Below are positions 1 through 7,464 of a DNA stretch of 22,274 bases, one piece after another. The number at the start of each line of letters is the position of its first letter. Within the stretch, counting starts at the first letter, position 1. The notes under the pieces are model-generated. The model was not told the DNA's origin. It saw only the letters and a list, made by a program, of their open reading frames with translations, and searched no databases. The translations under genes and the position numbers were made by a program. Source of the stretch: DATGLW01 sp035293965. GTDB taxonomy: Bacteria; Actinomycetota; Acidimicrobiia; Acidimicrobiales; RAAP-2. The DNA lies in assembly GCA_035293965.1 (NCBI GenBank), contig DATGLW010000105.1, positions 1 through 22,274 on the forward strand, in the 5' to 3' direction.

Positions 1-914
1 GCTGCGTCTACTGCATGCCCGAGGAGGGTGTGCCGCTCCGCCCGCGCGGCGAGATCCTCACCTCCGAGGAGATCGTTCGGGTGGCCGGCATCGCCCGTGC
101 CCTCGGCGTGCGCTCGGTGCGCCTGACGGGCGGGGAGCCCCTGTTGCGCCGTGGTGTCGTGGACCTGGTGCGACGGCTGGCAGCCCTCGGGTTCGACGAC
201 CTCGCGCTCACCACGAACGGCACCAACCTGGCCCGCCTGGCCGCCCCCTTGGCCGAGGCCGGCCTTCGCCGGGTCAACATCAGCTGCGACTCGCTCCGGC
301 CCGACCGCTTCGAGGCGATCCGCCGGCGAGGGCGGCTGTCGACGGCCCTCGAGGCCATGGAGGCGGCCGAGTCGGCGGGCCTCACGCCGGTCAAGGTGAA
401 CGTGGTCGTCGCCAGGGGCCTCAACGACGACGAGGTCGAGGACTTCGCCGCCTTCGCCCGCCGCACGGGCCGCATCGTCCGCTTCATCGAGTTCATGCCG
501 CTCGACGCCCAGCACGGCTGGCGCCGCGACCAGGTGGTGCCCGGTGAGGAGATCCTCGATCGCATCCACCGCCGGTGGCCGCTCGAGCCCGTAGGTGGCG
601 GCGCGGGGGACCCCGCACCTGCAGAGCGCTTCCGCTTCGCCGACGGCCAGGGCGAGGTCGGGGTGGTCGCAAGCGTCACCCGGCCCTTCTGCGGCACCTG
701 CGACCGCCTGCGCCTCACGGCTGACGGTGCCCTGCGGAATTGCCTGTTCTCCGACGACGAGGTACCCCTGCGGGACCTCCTGCGCACCGGTGCACCTGAC
801 GATCGGATCGCCGAGGCCTTCCGGCGGGCCACGTGGAAGAAGCTGGCAGGGCATGGGATCAACGATCCCGGATTCCTCCACCCCCTCCGGCCCATGTCGA
901 AGATCGGGGGCTGA
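1..914 (+). CDS. moaA: GTP 3',8-cyclase MoaA, 5'-truncated
   Basis: This is a radical SAM enzyme that converts GTP to (8S)-3',8-cyclo-GTP, the first step of molybdenum cofactor synthesis. The gene runs in from the left edge; the first whole codon is at position 3 and reads CVYC, the last two cysteines of the CxxxCxYC iron-sulfur motif. LTGGEPLLR follows, typical of MoaA. The C-terminal half has the second cluster site, FCGTC then a third Cys 13 residues later (about positions 688-750). The protein ends MSKIGG, the conserved Gly-Gly tail that enters the active site. Roughly 20-40 N-terminal residues are missing because of the window edge. Only 3 bases separate its stop from moaD, so the two are probably co-transcribed. 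Confidence 0.95.
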   Translation, partial: CVYCMPEEGVPLRPRGEILTSEEIVRVAGIARALGVRSVRLTGGEPLLRRGVVDLVRRLAALGFDDLALTTNGTNLARLAAPLAEAGLRRVNISCDSLRPDRFEAIRRRGRLSTALEAMEAAESAGLTPVKVNVVVARGLNDDEVEDFAAFARRTGRIVRFIEFMPLDAQHGWRRDQVVPGEEILDRIHRRWPLEPVGGGAGDPAPAERFRFADGQGEVGVVASVTRPFCGTCDRLRLTADGALRNCLFSDDEVPLRDLLRTGAPDDRIAEAFRRATWKKLAGHGINDPGFLHPLRPMSKIGG

Positions 915-917
915 CGG

Positions 918-1157
918 GTGGCGCGGCTGCGGCTCTTCGGCCCGGCTCGCGAGGCGGCGGGCACCGCGTCGGCCGAGGTGGGCGGGTCCACGGTCGAAGA
1001 GGTGGTCGCGGAGGCTGCCCGGCGCTTCGGCGGCCAGTTCGCCGAGGTGGCGGCCCGTTCGAAGACCTGGGTGAACGGCACCGAGGCGGGCCCCGAGGCC
1101 CCGGTCGCGGCCACCGACGAGGTGGCGGTCCTGCCACCGGTGTCGGGGGGCGCCTGA
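918..1157 (+). CDS. moaD: MoaD-type molybdopterin synthase small subunit
   Basis: This is a 79-residue ubiquitin-fold sulfur carrier. In MoaD the C-terminal Gly-Gly is thiocarboxylated and donates sulfur to cyclic pyranopterin within molybdopterin synthase. The start is MARLRLFGPAREAAG, typical of MoaD, with a GTG codon 3 bases after the moaA stop. The end reads AVLPPVSGGA, so one alanine follows the Gly-Gly that is normally terminal; as encoded, the tail would need trimming, or the extra residue is tolerated. The partner moaE is not in the window. The gene converges on moaB across a 39-bp spacer. Confidence 0.9.
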   Translation: MARLRLFGPAREAAGTASAEVGGSTVEEVVAEAARRFGGQFAEVAARSKTWVNGTEAGPEAPVAATDEVAVLPPVSGGA

Positions 1158-1169
1158 CCGGCCCGCGCG

Positions 1170-1193
1170 CGGCGGCCGGCGAGCCCGCCGCCG
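1170..1193. terminator. Hairpin between convergent moaD and moaB
   Basis: The arms CGGCGGC (1170-1176) and GCCGCCG (1187-1193) form a 7-bp GC stem with a 10-nt loop inside the 39-bp spacer between two converging stop codons. No T-tract follows on either strand. A bidirectional terminator role is inferred from position. Confidence 0.4.
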
Positions 1194-1196
1194 GGT

Positions 1197-1664
1197 TCAG
1201 TGCGGGTGGCCGCCGGCCAGGAGGTCGAGGGCGTGGGGCACGACGTCGAGCACTGCCTCGAGCGACTCCACCGCCCCCTGGGGGGACCCGGGCGTGTTGA
1301 GCACCAGGGCGGTCCCGACGGTGCCGGCGACGCCCCGCGACAGGCGCCCCTTGGGGTCGGCTCCCGTCATGGCGGCTGCCAGCCCGGGCGCCGCACGGTC
1401 GAGGACCGCCGAGGTGCCCTCCGGGGTGAGGTCGGTGGGCGCGAACCCGGTGCCACCGGTGGTGACGACGAGCCCGGTGAAGTCCTGGCACAGCTCTCGC
1501 AGGGCTCCGGCGACCGGCTCGACGCCGTCGGCGACCACCCTGCGCTCGACCACCTCGAACCCGGCGCCCGCGAGGCGATCGGCCAGGGCCTGGCCCGATC
1601 GGTCCTCGCGGCGCCCGCCAGCCACCGAGTCGGACACCGTCAAGACCTTGGCCAGGAGCTCCAC
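1197..1664 (-). CDS. moaB: MoaB/Mog-family molybdenum cofactor protein
   Basis: This 155-residue protein belongs to the MoaB/MogA family, which binds and adenylylates molybdopterin before metal insertion. The diagnostic stretch LVVTTGGTGFAPTDLTPEGT is present, with AKVLTVSDSVAGGRREDRSG near the N-terminus (the TvSD..a.G...D.sG family motif) and LVLNTPGSPQGAVESL near the C-terminus. The start is GTG at 1664, which places the first beta strand at residue 5; reading frame further upstream in this phase lies antisense to coxD and is not real. Length is typical for MoaB. It is transcribed away from coxD and toward moaD. MoaB and Mog cannot be told apart with certainty here. Confidence 0.88.
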   Translation of the reverse strand: MELLAKVLTVSDSVAGGRREDRSGQALADRLAGAGFEVVERRVVADGVEPVAGALRELCQDFTGLVVTTGGTGFAPTDLTPEGTSAVLDRAAPGLAAAMTGADPKGRLSRGVAGTVGTALVLNTPGSPQGAVESLEAVLDVVPHALDLLAGGHPH

Positions 1665-1799
1665 GCGGCCCAACCTACTGCCGCCCGCCGGGCGCGAAGG
1701 CCGGGTCGGTGGAGCCCGAGGCGGGCGGGAAATGGGGAGCGGCCTGCCGGCGTTGGCCCCGACGTGGCGACATCGAGCAGGTCGGGGGACAATGGGACC

Positions 1800-2735
1800 A
1801 TGAGCGACGGTTCTCCTGGTCCTGACGCGCCGCGGTGGCTGCCGGCCGGGGTGACCACGCCCGACCAGCTGGCAGCGGCGCTGGCTGCCCAGGACTACCT
1901 CGCCGACGAGGAGATGGCCGTTGCCTGCTTCCTCGCCCTGTCCATGCGCCGGCCGCTCTTCCTCGAAGGCGCTGCCGGGGTCGGCAAGACGGCGGTGGCC
2001 GACGCCCTGGCGCGGACTCTCGAGGCCCCGCTCATCCGGCTGCAGTGCTACGAGGGGATCGACGCCTCCCAGGCCCTCTATGACTGGGACTTCCCCCGCC
2101 AGCTGCTCCACCTCCGAGCCGTCGAGGCCGCGGGCGAGGGGCACGACGCCCGCGGGCTCGAGCGCGAGCTGTACAGCCGCGAGTTCCTCGTGGCCCGGCC
2201 CCTGCTCGCCGCTCTCGAGACCTGCCCGAGCGTGCTGCTCATCGACGAGGTCGATCGCGCCGACGACGAGTTCGAGGCCCTCCTGCTCGAGATGCTGAGC
2301 GAGTTCAGCATCACCATCCCCGAGGTCGGCACCATCCGGGCCGCCGTGCCGCCGGTCGTGATCGTGACGTCGAACCGCACCCGGGAGGTGCACGACGCCC
2401 TGAAGCGGCGTTGCCTCTACCACTGGGTCGACAACCCGACCTACGAGCGCGAGGTGGCGATCATCCGCCGGCGCCTCCCCAAGGTGTCCGAGCGCGTCGC
2501 CCGGCGGGTCGCCCGGGCGACCGAAGGCCTCCGTCGGGTCGACCTCTTGAAGCCACCCGGCGTGGCAGAAGCACTCGACTGGGCGGACGCCTTGAGCGTC
2601 CTCGGGGCCGACGACCTCACGCCTGCCGTCGCCGCCACCACCTTGGGCAGCGTGCTCAAGTACCACGAGGACCAGCTGCGCGTGCGCGAGCTGGGGCTCG
2701 ACCGGCTCCTCCAGGAGGTGGCCGAGGATGCCTGA
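1800..2735 (+). CDS. coxD: MoxR-family AAA+ ATPase, CoxD-like
   Basis: This 311-residue MoxR-type AAA+ ATPase is related to CoxD, which in carboxydotrophs is needed to mature the Cu/Mo active site of CO dehydrogenase. Walker A is GAAGVGKT (about residues 57-64), Walker B is VLLIDEVDRADDE (about 145-157), sensor-1 Asn lies in VIVTSNRTREV (about 192), and the arginine-finger-like pair is in ALKRRCLY (about 203-204). The ATG at 1800 is preferred because the frame upstream overlaps moaB antisense. No clear Shine-Dalgarno precedes it, and GACAAT at 1788-1793 could be a -10 box for a nearly leaderless transcript (weak). The end overlaps coxE by 8 bp, implying coupled translation with the VWA partner, as is usual for MoxR-VWA pairs. 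Confidence 0.9.
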   Translation: MSDGSPGPDAPRWLPAGVTTPDQLAAALAAQDYLADEEMAVACFLALSMRRPLFLEGAAGVGKTAVADALARTLEAPLIRLQCYEGIDASQALYDWDFPRQLLHLRAVEAAGEGHDARGLERELYSREFLVARPLLAALETCPSVLLIDEVDRADDEFEALLLEMLSEFSITIPEVGTIRAAVPPVVIVTSNRTREVHDALKRRCLYHWVDNPTYEREVAIIRRRLPKVSERVARRVARATEGLRRVDLLKPPGVAEALDWADALSVLGADDLTPAVAATTLGSVLKYHEDQLRVRELGLDRLLQEVAEDA

Positions 2736-4002
2736 GGCCGGGGCCGGGGCCGGAGCCGGGGCGGACATGGCCGGGCCAGCCGGGGCCGCGCCGCCGGGAG
2801 CCGGGGCGGACATGGCCGGGACCCTCATCGGGATCTCGCGGCGCCTCCGCCAGGCAGGCATGGGTGCGTCGCCCGACCGGGTCCACGCCTGGCTCCGGGC
2901 CCTCGACCGGCTCGACCCGGCCTCCCCCGTCGACCTGTACCGCTCGGGGCGGCTCACCATGTGCGCTCGGCTCGAGGACCTCGAGATCTTCGACCGGGTC
3001 TTCGCCGGGTACCTCCGTGCCGCCGAGCAGGAGGCACCTGCCGGCCCCCCCGAGGCGCGCCAGCAGGTGCGTGCCGCCTTGTTCGACGACGAGGGCGACG
3101 AGGGCGACGAGGCGCACGACGACGAGCTCGACATCCCCGCCGCGAGCACCGTGGAGCGGCTGGCCCACCAGGACCTCGGGGAGCTCACCGTGCTCGAGCC
3201 GGAGCTGGTGCGCCTTCTCGCCCTGGCCTTCTCGCGCTCGGGGGAGGCTCGGCGCTCTGCCCGCCTCCGCCCGTCCGCCCGGGGGCGGGCCGACCGGGCT
3301 CGCACCTTGCGGCGCATCATGGCGGGGGGCGGCGAGATGGCCGAGCTGGCCTTCCGCGCACCGCGACCGCGCCAGCGCCGGGTGGTGCTGCTCGTGGACG
3401 TCAGCGGTTCGATGGCCACCTACGGCGAGGCGCTCTTGTACTTCGCCCACGCGGCCAGCCGCCGGCGCCACCCGCGGACCGAGGTGTTCACGATCGGCAC
3501 CCGCCTCACGAGGGTGACGCCACTCCTAGTCGGCGGCGACCCGGCGCGCACCGTGCGCGAGGTCATGGGGGCCGTGGTCGACCGGGGCGGCGGCACACGG
3601 CTGGGCCCCCTCGTGAAGGAGTTCCTCGACCGCTGGGGACAGCGGGGCGTCGCCCGGGGCGCGGTGGTCGTGGTGCTCTCCGATGGCTGGGAGCGCGGCG
3701 ACCCAGCCGAGCTCGGGCGCCAGATGGCGCGCCTGGCGCGCCTCGCCCACCGGGTGGTGTGGGCCAACCCCCGCAAGGCGCAACCGGGCTACCAGCCGCT
3801 GGCTGCAGGTATGGCGGCGGCCCTGCCCCACGTCGACGATTTCGTGGAGGGCCACAGCCTGGCGGCGTTGGTCCACCTGGCCGACGTGGTCCTCGACGCC
3901 GCCGACGCAGGGGCCCGGAGGCCGTCGGGCGTCCGGGCGAGAGGAGCAAGCGGAGCGCGCGGAGCGCGGACAGGAGGGGCCGACCATGCGCGAACTGGGT
4001 GA
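2728..4002 (+). CDS. coxE: VWA domain protein, CoxE-like
   Basis: This 424-residue CoxE-family protein has a von Willebrand factor A domain and works with the MoxR ATPase in chaperone-like insertion of metal into molybdenum hydroxylases. The metal-ion-dependent adhesion site is complete: DVSGSM (D224, S226, S228), T290 in GGGTR, and D319 in LSDGWERGD. An acidic run (FDDEGDEGDEAHDDELD) precedes it. AGGAGG at 2713-2718 sits 9 bases before the ATG at 2728 and supports this start. The first 31 residues are Gly/Ala repeats, with alternative ATGs at 2767 and 2812. The last ~40 residues are Ala/Gly/Arg-rich and overlap the next gene by 17 bp. Confidence 0.88.
   Translation: MPEAGAGAGAGADMAGPAGAAPPGAGADMAGTLIGISRRLRQAGMGASPDRVHAWLRALDRLDPASPVDLYRSGRLTMCARLEDLEIFDRVFAGYLRAAEQEAPAGPPEARQQVRAALFDDEGDEGDEAHDDELDIPAASTVERLAHQDLGELTVLEPELVRLLALAFSRSGEARRSARLRPSARGRADRARTLRRIMAGGGEMAELAFRAPRPRQRRVVLLVDVSGSMATYGEALLYFAHAASRRRHPRTEVFTIGTRLTRVTPLLVGGDPARTVREVMGAVVDRGGGTRLGPLVKEFLDRWGQRGVARGAVVVVLSDGWERGDPAELGRQMARLARLAHRVVWANPRKAQPGYQPLAAGMAAALPHVDDFVEGHSLAALVHLADVVLDAADAGARRPSGVRARGASGARGARTGGADHARTG
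2752..2820 (+). repeat. 24-bp perfect direct repeat at the start of coxE
   Basis: Copies at 2752-2775 and 2797-2820 are identical over 24 bp and spaced by 45 bp, which keeps frame. Each encodes GAGADMAG and carries its own GGAG and in-frame ATG (2767 and 2812). The block looks like a recent slippage duplication that adds 15 residues to a disordered N-terminus and gives three possible initiation sites. Confidence 0.8.
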
Positions 4003-5098
4003 ACGGTTCGAGGAGTGGTGCCGGGGCACGACGCCCTTCGCCACGGCCACCGTGGTCGGCGTGCGGGGCAGCGCGCCACGCCCTCCGGGGGCAACCATGG
4101 CAGTCAGCGCCGAGGGGGAGGTGCTCGGCAGCGTGTCCGGCGGCTGCGTCGAGGGGGCCCTGTACGAGCTCGCCTCTTCGCTCCTCCCCGACCGGCCGGC
4201 GCAGGTGGCCACCTACGGCATCAGCGACGACGACGCGTTCTCGGTCGGTCTGACCTGCGGCGGCATCCTCGACGTGCTGGTGGCCCCCGTCACCGGTGAC
4301 GACGCCGGCCTGCTCGCAGACGTGGTGCGCTCCGAGAAGGCGGGCGAGCCCGTGGCGCTCGCGGTCGTGACCAACGGGGCGGGCCGGGGAGCCCGCCTGG
4401 CGGTGTGGCCGGACCGCCAGCGCGGGTCGCTCGGCAACGAGCGGCTCGACTCGGCGGTGGCCAACGACGTCCGGGGCATGCTCGCCCAGGGCCAGGACGG
4501 CACCCGCCACTACGGTCCCGAGGGGCAGCGCCGCGCCGACGACGTCGAGGTGTTCGTGCAGTCCTTCGCCCCGCCGCCGCGCATGATCGTCTTCGGCGCC
4601 ATCGACTTCGCCTCGGCGGTGGCACGCCTCGGCGTGTTCCTCGGCTACCGGGTGACCGTCTGCGATGCCCGTGCCGTGTTCGCCACCCGCGAGCGGTTCC
4701 CCGAAGCCCACGAGGTGGTCTGCGACTGGCCGCACCGGTACCTGGCTGCGACCGAGGTGGACGAGCGGACCGTGATCTGCGTGCTCACCCACGACCCGAA
4801 GTTCGACGTGCCGGTCCTCGAGCTGGCCCTGCGCCGCCCGGCGGCCTATATCGGCGCCATGGGCAGCCGCCGGACCCACGAGGACCGATTGGCGCGCTTG
4901 CGCGAGGCCGGGCTCACCGACGAGGAGCTCGCCCGGCTGGCCTCCCCGATCGGGCTCGACATCGGGGCCCGCACCCCCGAGGAGACGGCCGTGTCCATCG
5001 CCGCGGACATCATCCGCCACCGTTGGGGCGGCACCGGCCTGCCCCTGACCGAGCGGGCAGGCGCCATCCACGCCTCGCTCGAGCGTGCCGGCGCCTGA
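3986..5098 (+). CDS. xdhC: XdhC/CoxF-family Mo-hydroxylase maturation protein
   Basis: This 370-residue protein belongs to the XdhC/CoxI family, which binds molybdenum cofactor and supports its sulfuration and insertion into xanthine-dehydrogenase-type enzymes. The N-terminal domain shows RPPGATMAVSAEGEVLGSVSGGCVEGA (about residues 32-57), the family signature with its conserved cysteine. A Rossmann-like C-terminal domain begins at about residue 200 (MIVFGAIDFASAVARLGVFLGY), followed by VTVCDAR and the RFPEA segment. AYIGAMGSRRTHEDR is also typical. AGGAGG at 3972-3977, 8 bases upstream, fixes the ATG at 3986. It overlaps coxE by 17 bp, and its stop lies inside the upstream-start option of the next gene. 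Confidence 0.9.
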   Translation: MRELGERFEEWCRGTTPFATATVVGVRGSAPRPPGATMAVSAEGEVLGSVSGGCVEGALYELASSLLPDRPAQVATYGISDDDAFSVGLTCGGILDVLVAPVTGDDAGLLADVVRSEKAGEPVALAVVTNGAGRGARLAVWPDRQRGSLGNERLDSAVANDVRGMLAQGQDGTRHYGPEGQRRADDVEVFVQSFAPPPRMIVFGAIDFASAVARLGVFLGYRVTVCDARAVFATRERFPEAHEVVCDWPHRYLAATEVDERTVICVLTHDPKFDVPVLELALRRPAAYIGAMGSRRTHEDRLARLREAGLTDEELARLASPIGLDIGARTPEETAVSIAADIIRHRWGGTGLPLTERAGAIHASLERAGA

Positions 5099-5723
5099 GG
5101 TGCCCGTCGCCGGCCTGCTGCTCGCCGCGGGCGGCGGGCAGCGCCTGGGAGGACAGCCTAAGGCGCTCGTCGCGCACGAAGGGCGGCTCCTCGTCGAGCG
5201 GGGCGTCGGGCTGCTCGCTGCCGCCGGCCTCGACCCCGTCGTCGTGGTGCTGGGCGCCGCCGCCGAGGAGGTCCTGGCGAGGGCCGCCCTCGACGGCGCG
5301 CGCGCGGTGGTGAACCGCGGCTGGGCCGAGGGCATCGGCTCCTCCTTGCAGGTGGGGCTGGCCGCCCTGGAGCAGGCGGCGAACGTCGAGGCAGTGGTGG
5401 TGGCCCTCGTCGACCAGCCGCACCTGCGCAAGGAGGCGATCGGCCGCCTGGTCGCCGCCTGGCGGGCCGGGGCGCGGGCGGCGGTGGCCACCTTTGCGGG
5501 CCAGCCCCGCAACCCGGTCCTCCTCGACCGCTCCGTGTGGAACGATGTGCGGAACCTGGCGGTCGGCGACGTAGGGGCCCGCGGGTACCTGCGCCGGCAC
5601 CCCGAGGTGGTGACGGGCGTAGCCTGCGACGACGTCGGATCGCCCTTCGACGTCGACACCGATGCGGACCTGGCCCGCCTGGCCGAGGCCGAGAGCGAAC
5701 CTGAAGGAGCGTCGTGGAACTGA
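5085..5723 (+). CDS. mocA: MobA-like NTP transferase (MocA-type, Moco nucleotidyltransferase)
   Basis: This 212-residue protein of the MobA/MocA group attaches a nucleotide, CMP in the MocA case, to molybdopterin to make the dinucleotide cofactor used by xanthine-oxidase-family enzymes. The N-terminal nucleotide-binding loop is GLLLAAGGGQRLGGQPKALV. VALVDQPHL supplies the metal-binding Asp in the DQP form usual for MocA, and NPVLLDRSVW and FDVDTDADL follow as in the family. The GTG at 5085 overlaps xdhC by 14 bp. A second in-frame GTG at 5100, directly after the xdhC stop, gives MPVAGLLLAAG and is equally plausible. CTP versus GTP preference is inferred from the DQP motif and context. Confidence 0.85.
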   Translation: MPAPEVPVAGLLLAAGGGQRLGGQPKALVAHEGRLLVERGVGLLAAAGLDPVVVVLGAAAEEVLARAALDGARAVVNRGWAEGIGSSLQVGLAALEQAANVEAVVVALVDQPHLRKEAIGRLVAAWRAGARAAVATFAGQPRNPVLLDRSVWNDVRNLAVGDVGARGYLRRHPEVVTGVACDDVGSPFDVDTDADLARLAEAESEPEGASWN

Positions 5724-6418
5724 CCAACAACTTCACCGTCGCAGCGCCGATCGACGAGGCGTGGCGCGTGCTGCTCGACGTCGAGCGGGTGGCGCGCTGC
5801 ATGCCCGGCGCGACCCTCGAGGGGTCCGAGGGTGACGTCCACAAGGGTCACGTCAAGGTGAAGGTCGGTCCCATCGTGGTCACCTACCAGGGCACCGCCC
5901 GCTTCGTCGAGATCGACGAGGCGGCACACCGCGCGGTCATCGACGCGAGCGGCAAGGAGAGCCGCGGCTCGGGCACCGCCAAGGCGACCGTCACCACCAC
6001 CCTCGAGGACCGCGGGGACCACACGGCGGTCGACGTGGTCACGGACCTGAACATCACCGGCCGGCCGGCCCAGTTCGGCCGAGGGGTGATCGCAGACGTG
6101 GCCGGCAAGCTCACCGAGACCTTCGCGCAGAACCTGGCAGCCGAGCTCGCCGGCACCCGTGCCGCATCCGCAGGTGGCTTGTCCGCCGAAGCGGCCGGCA
6201 CCGAGCCGTCCGAAGCGACGCCCCGCCCGGAGGCGGCACCCCGACCCCAATCCTCGGCGGCACCGGAGGCGGCACCGGAGAAGGAGCCGATCGACCTGCT
6301 CGGCGTGTCCGCGTCGCCGGTGCTCAAGCGGGTCGGCCCCGTGGCCGGCGCCGTCGCCGCCCTCGGCCTGCTGCTGCTGGTCCGCCGCGGGCGAAGGCGC
6401 CGGCGCGGCGTGGCCTGA
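5714..6418 (+). CDS. coxG: CoxG-like SRPBCC protein with C-terminal membrane anchor
   Basis: This 234-residue CoxG-family protein is made of an SRPBCC/START-like domain (about residues 1-145: MELTNNFTVAAPIDEAWRVLLDVERVARCMPGA, then GHVKVKVGPIVVTYQGTARF). A roughly 55-residue Ala/Pro/Glu linker follows, then one hydrophobic helix (about 205-223, VAGAVAALGLLLLV) and a basic tail RRGRRRRRG. Known CoxG recruits CO dehydrogenase to the cytoplasmic membrane; the tail anchor fits that role with the domain facing the cytoplasm. The GTG at 5714 overlaps the preceding gene by 10 bp, with AAGGAG just upstream. It is the last gene of the coxD-to-coxG run. Confidence 0.87.
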   Translation: MELTNNFTVAAPIDEAWRVLLDVERVARCMPGATLEGSEGDVHKGHVKVKVGPIVVTYQGTARFVEIDEAAHRAVIDASGKESRGSGTAKATVTTTLEDRGDHTAVDVVTDLNITGRPAQFGRGVIADVAGKLTETFAQNLAAELAGTRAASAGGLSAEAAGTEPSEATPRPEAAPRPQSSAAPEAAPEKEPIDLLGVSASPVLKRVGPVAGAVAALGLLLLVRRGRRRRRGVA

Positions 6419-6450
6419 ACCGCCGCGTGTGACCCGTCGTCCCAGCTGAC

Positions 6451-6482
6451 CGCGGTGCACCCGACAGGCACCGCGTTAGCAT
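6451..6482 (+). promoter_or_regulatory. Dyad abutting a -10-like box upstream of coxM
   Basis: CGCGGTGC (6451-6458) and GCACCGCG (6468-6475) are perfect 8-bp inverted arms with a 9-nt loop. One base later lies TAGCAT (6477-6482), an actinobacterial TAnnnT-type -10 box. The dyad covers the -35 position, so an operator for the coxM-coxS transcript is one reading. A terminator for the coxG transcript (stop at 6418) is the other. No good -35 hexamer is visible. Confidence 0.4.
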
Positions 6483-6489
6483 CGCCAGC

Positions 6490-6547
6490 CGCACCGGCTC
6501 ATCGGTCACCTGTCGGACACCTGAGCGCCGAGGCGGAGGCCGGTGCG
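6490..6547 (+). promoter_or_regulatory. Long-range stem-loop in the coxM leader
   Basis: CGCACCGGC (6490-6498) pairs perfectly with GCCGGTGCG (6539-6547), enclosing 40 nt that contain two CACCTG copies. If transcription starts just after 6482, this stem begins near the 5' end of the mRNA and ends about 38 nt before the Shine-Dalgarno of coxM. It may be a structured leader. The sequence does not let me match it to a known riboswitch class. Confidence 0.35.
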
Positions 6548-6594
6548 AGCTGGCGCGGCCACGCGCCGTGCGGCAGCAGGTCGAGGGAGGAGCG

Positions 6595-7464
6595 ATGAAG
6601 CCAGCGCCGTTCGACTACCGGGCGCCGGGGAGCTTGGCGGAGGTGCTGTCCGTGCTGGCCGAGCTCGGCGACGACGCCAAGGTCCTCGCCGGCGGTCAGA
6701 GCCTGGTGCCGATGCTCTCGCTCCGCCTCGCTGCCTTCCCTTGCCTCGTCGACATCGGTCGGGTGCCCGAGCTCCAAGGTGTGCACCGCGACGACGGGAC
6801 ACTGACCGTCGGCGCGGCGACCGTCGATCGCGTCGTGGGCAGCGATCAAGAGGTCGTCACCTCGGTCCCGCTCCTCGCCAGGGTGACGCCGCTCATCGGA
6901 CACTTCCAGATCCGCAACCGGGGCACGCTCGGGGGCTCCATCGCCCACGCCGACCCGGCGGCCGAGTACCCGGCAGTCGCCGTGGCTCTGGATGCCGAGA
7001 TCGAGGCCGCGTCGAGCAGGGGCACGCGGACGATCGCCGCAGGCGACTTCTTCCAGGGCACGTGGACCACTGCGCTCGAGGTCGACGAGGTCGTGACGGC
7101 GGTGCGCTTCCCTGTCTGGTCCGGGCGCTGCGGGTTCGCCGTCGAGGAGTTCGCACGCCGTCATGGCGACTTCGCGCTGGCCGGCGCTGTCTGCGCCGTC
7201 GAGCTCTCGGAGTCCGCCGAGGTCCGGCGGTGCGCCATCGGGCTCTTCGGCCTCGGCAGCACGCCGCTGCGGGCCCAGGAGGCCGAAGCGACGCTCGTCG
7301 GCAGGGCGCCGTCGGCGGGCGACCTGGTCGAGGTGGCCCGGCTTGCCGCCGACGGCACCGATCCGCCGGCCGACCTGCACGCCTCGAGCCGGTACCGCAG
7401 GCGCCTCGGAGCCGAGATGGTGCGCCGTGCCCTCAGCCGGGCGATCGAGGAGGCAAAGGCGTGA
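6595..7464 (+). CDS. coxM: FAD-binding medium subunit of Mo hydroxylase (CoxM-like)
   Basis: This 289-residue FAD subunit belongs to the xanthine dehydrogenase/CO dehydrogenase family and passes electrons from the iron-sulfur subunit to an acceptor. FAD-binding motifs are AGGQSLVPMLSLRLA (about residues 32-46) and IRNRGTLGGSIAHADPAAE (about 106-124), the latter matching the TxGG...DPA signature. The CO dehydrogenase flavoprotein C-terminal domain follows, ending in RRRLGAEMVRRAL. GGGAGGA at 6585-6591 sets the ATG at 6595. The stop overlaps the coxS start as GTGA. The family includes CO, nicotine, aldehyde and aromatic-acid hydroxylases; without the large subunit the substrate cannot be named. 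Confidence 0.92.
   Translation: MKPAPFDYRAPGSLAEVLSVLAELGDDAKVLAGGQSLVPMLSLRLAAFPCLVDIGRVPELQGVHRDDGTLTVGAATVDRVVGSDQEVVTSVPLLARVTPLIGHFQIRNRGTLGGSIAHADPAAEYPAVAVALDAEIEAASSRGTRTIAAGDFFQGTWTTALEVDEVVTAVRFPVWSGRCGFAVEEFARRHGDFALAGAVCAVELSESAEVRRCAIGLFGLGSTPLRAQEAEATLVGRAPSAGDLVEVARLAADGTDPPADLHASSRYRRRLGAEMVRRALSRAIEEAKA

Noticed and set aside
1665..3419. Upstream extension of the moaB frame to 740 residues
   Set aside because: The part beyond 1664 is antisense to coxD and coxE and has no family similarity. The MoaB domain starts at the GTG at 1664.
3563..6460. Very long open frame (over 960 codons) on the minus strand opposite the coxE-coxG genes
   Set aside because: It is antisense to five overlapping genes with clear family motifs. 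Its translation is low-complexity Arg/Gly/His/Ala with no domain. Long antisense frames are expected at this GC content.
6419..6594. Known molybdenum-cofactor riboswitch (Moco motif)
   Set aside because: Position before a Mo enzyme is suggestive, but I cannot match the conserved core of that class by eye, so it is reported only as a structured leader.
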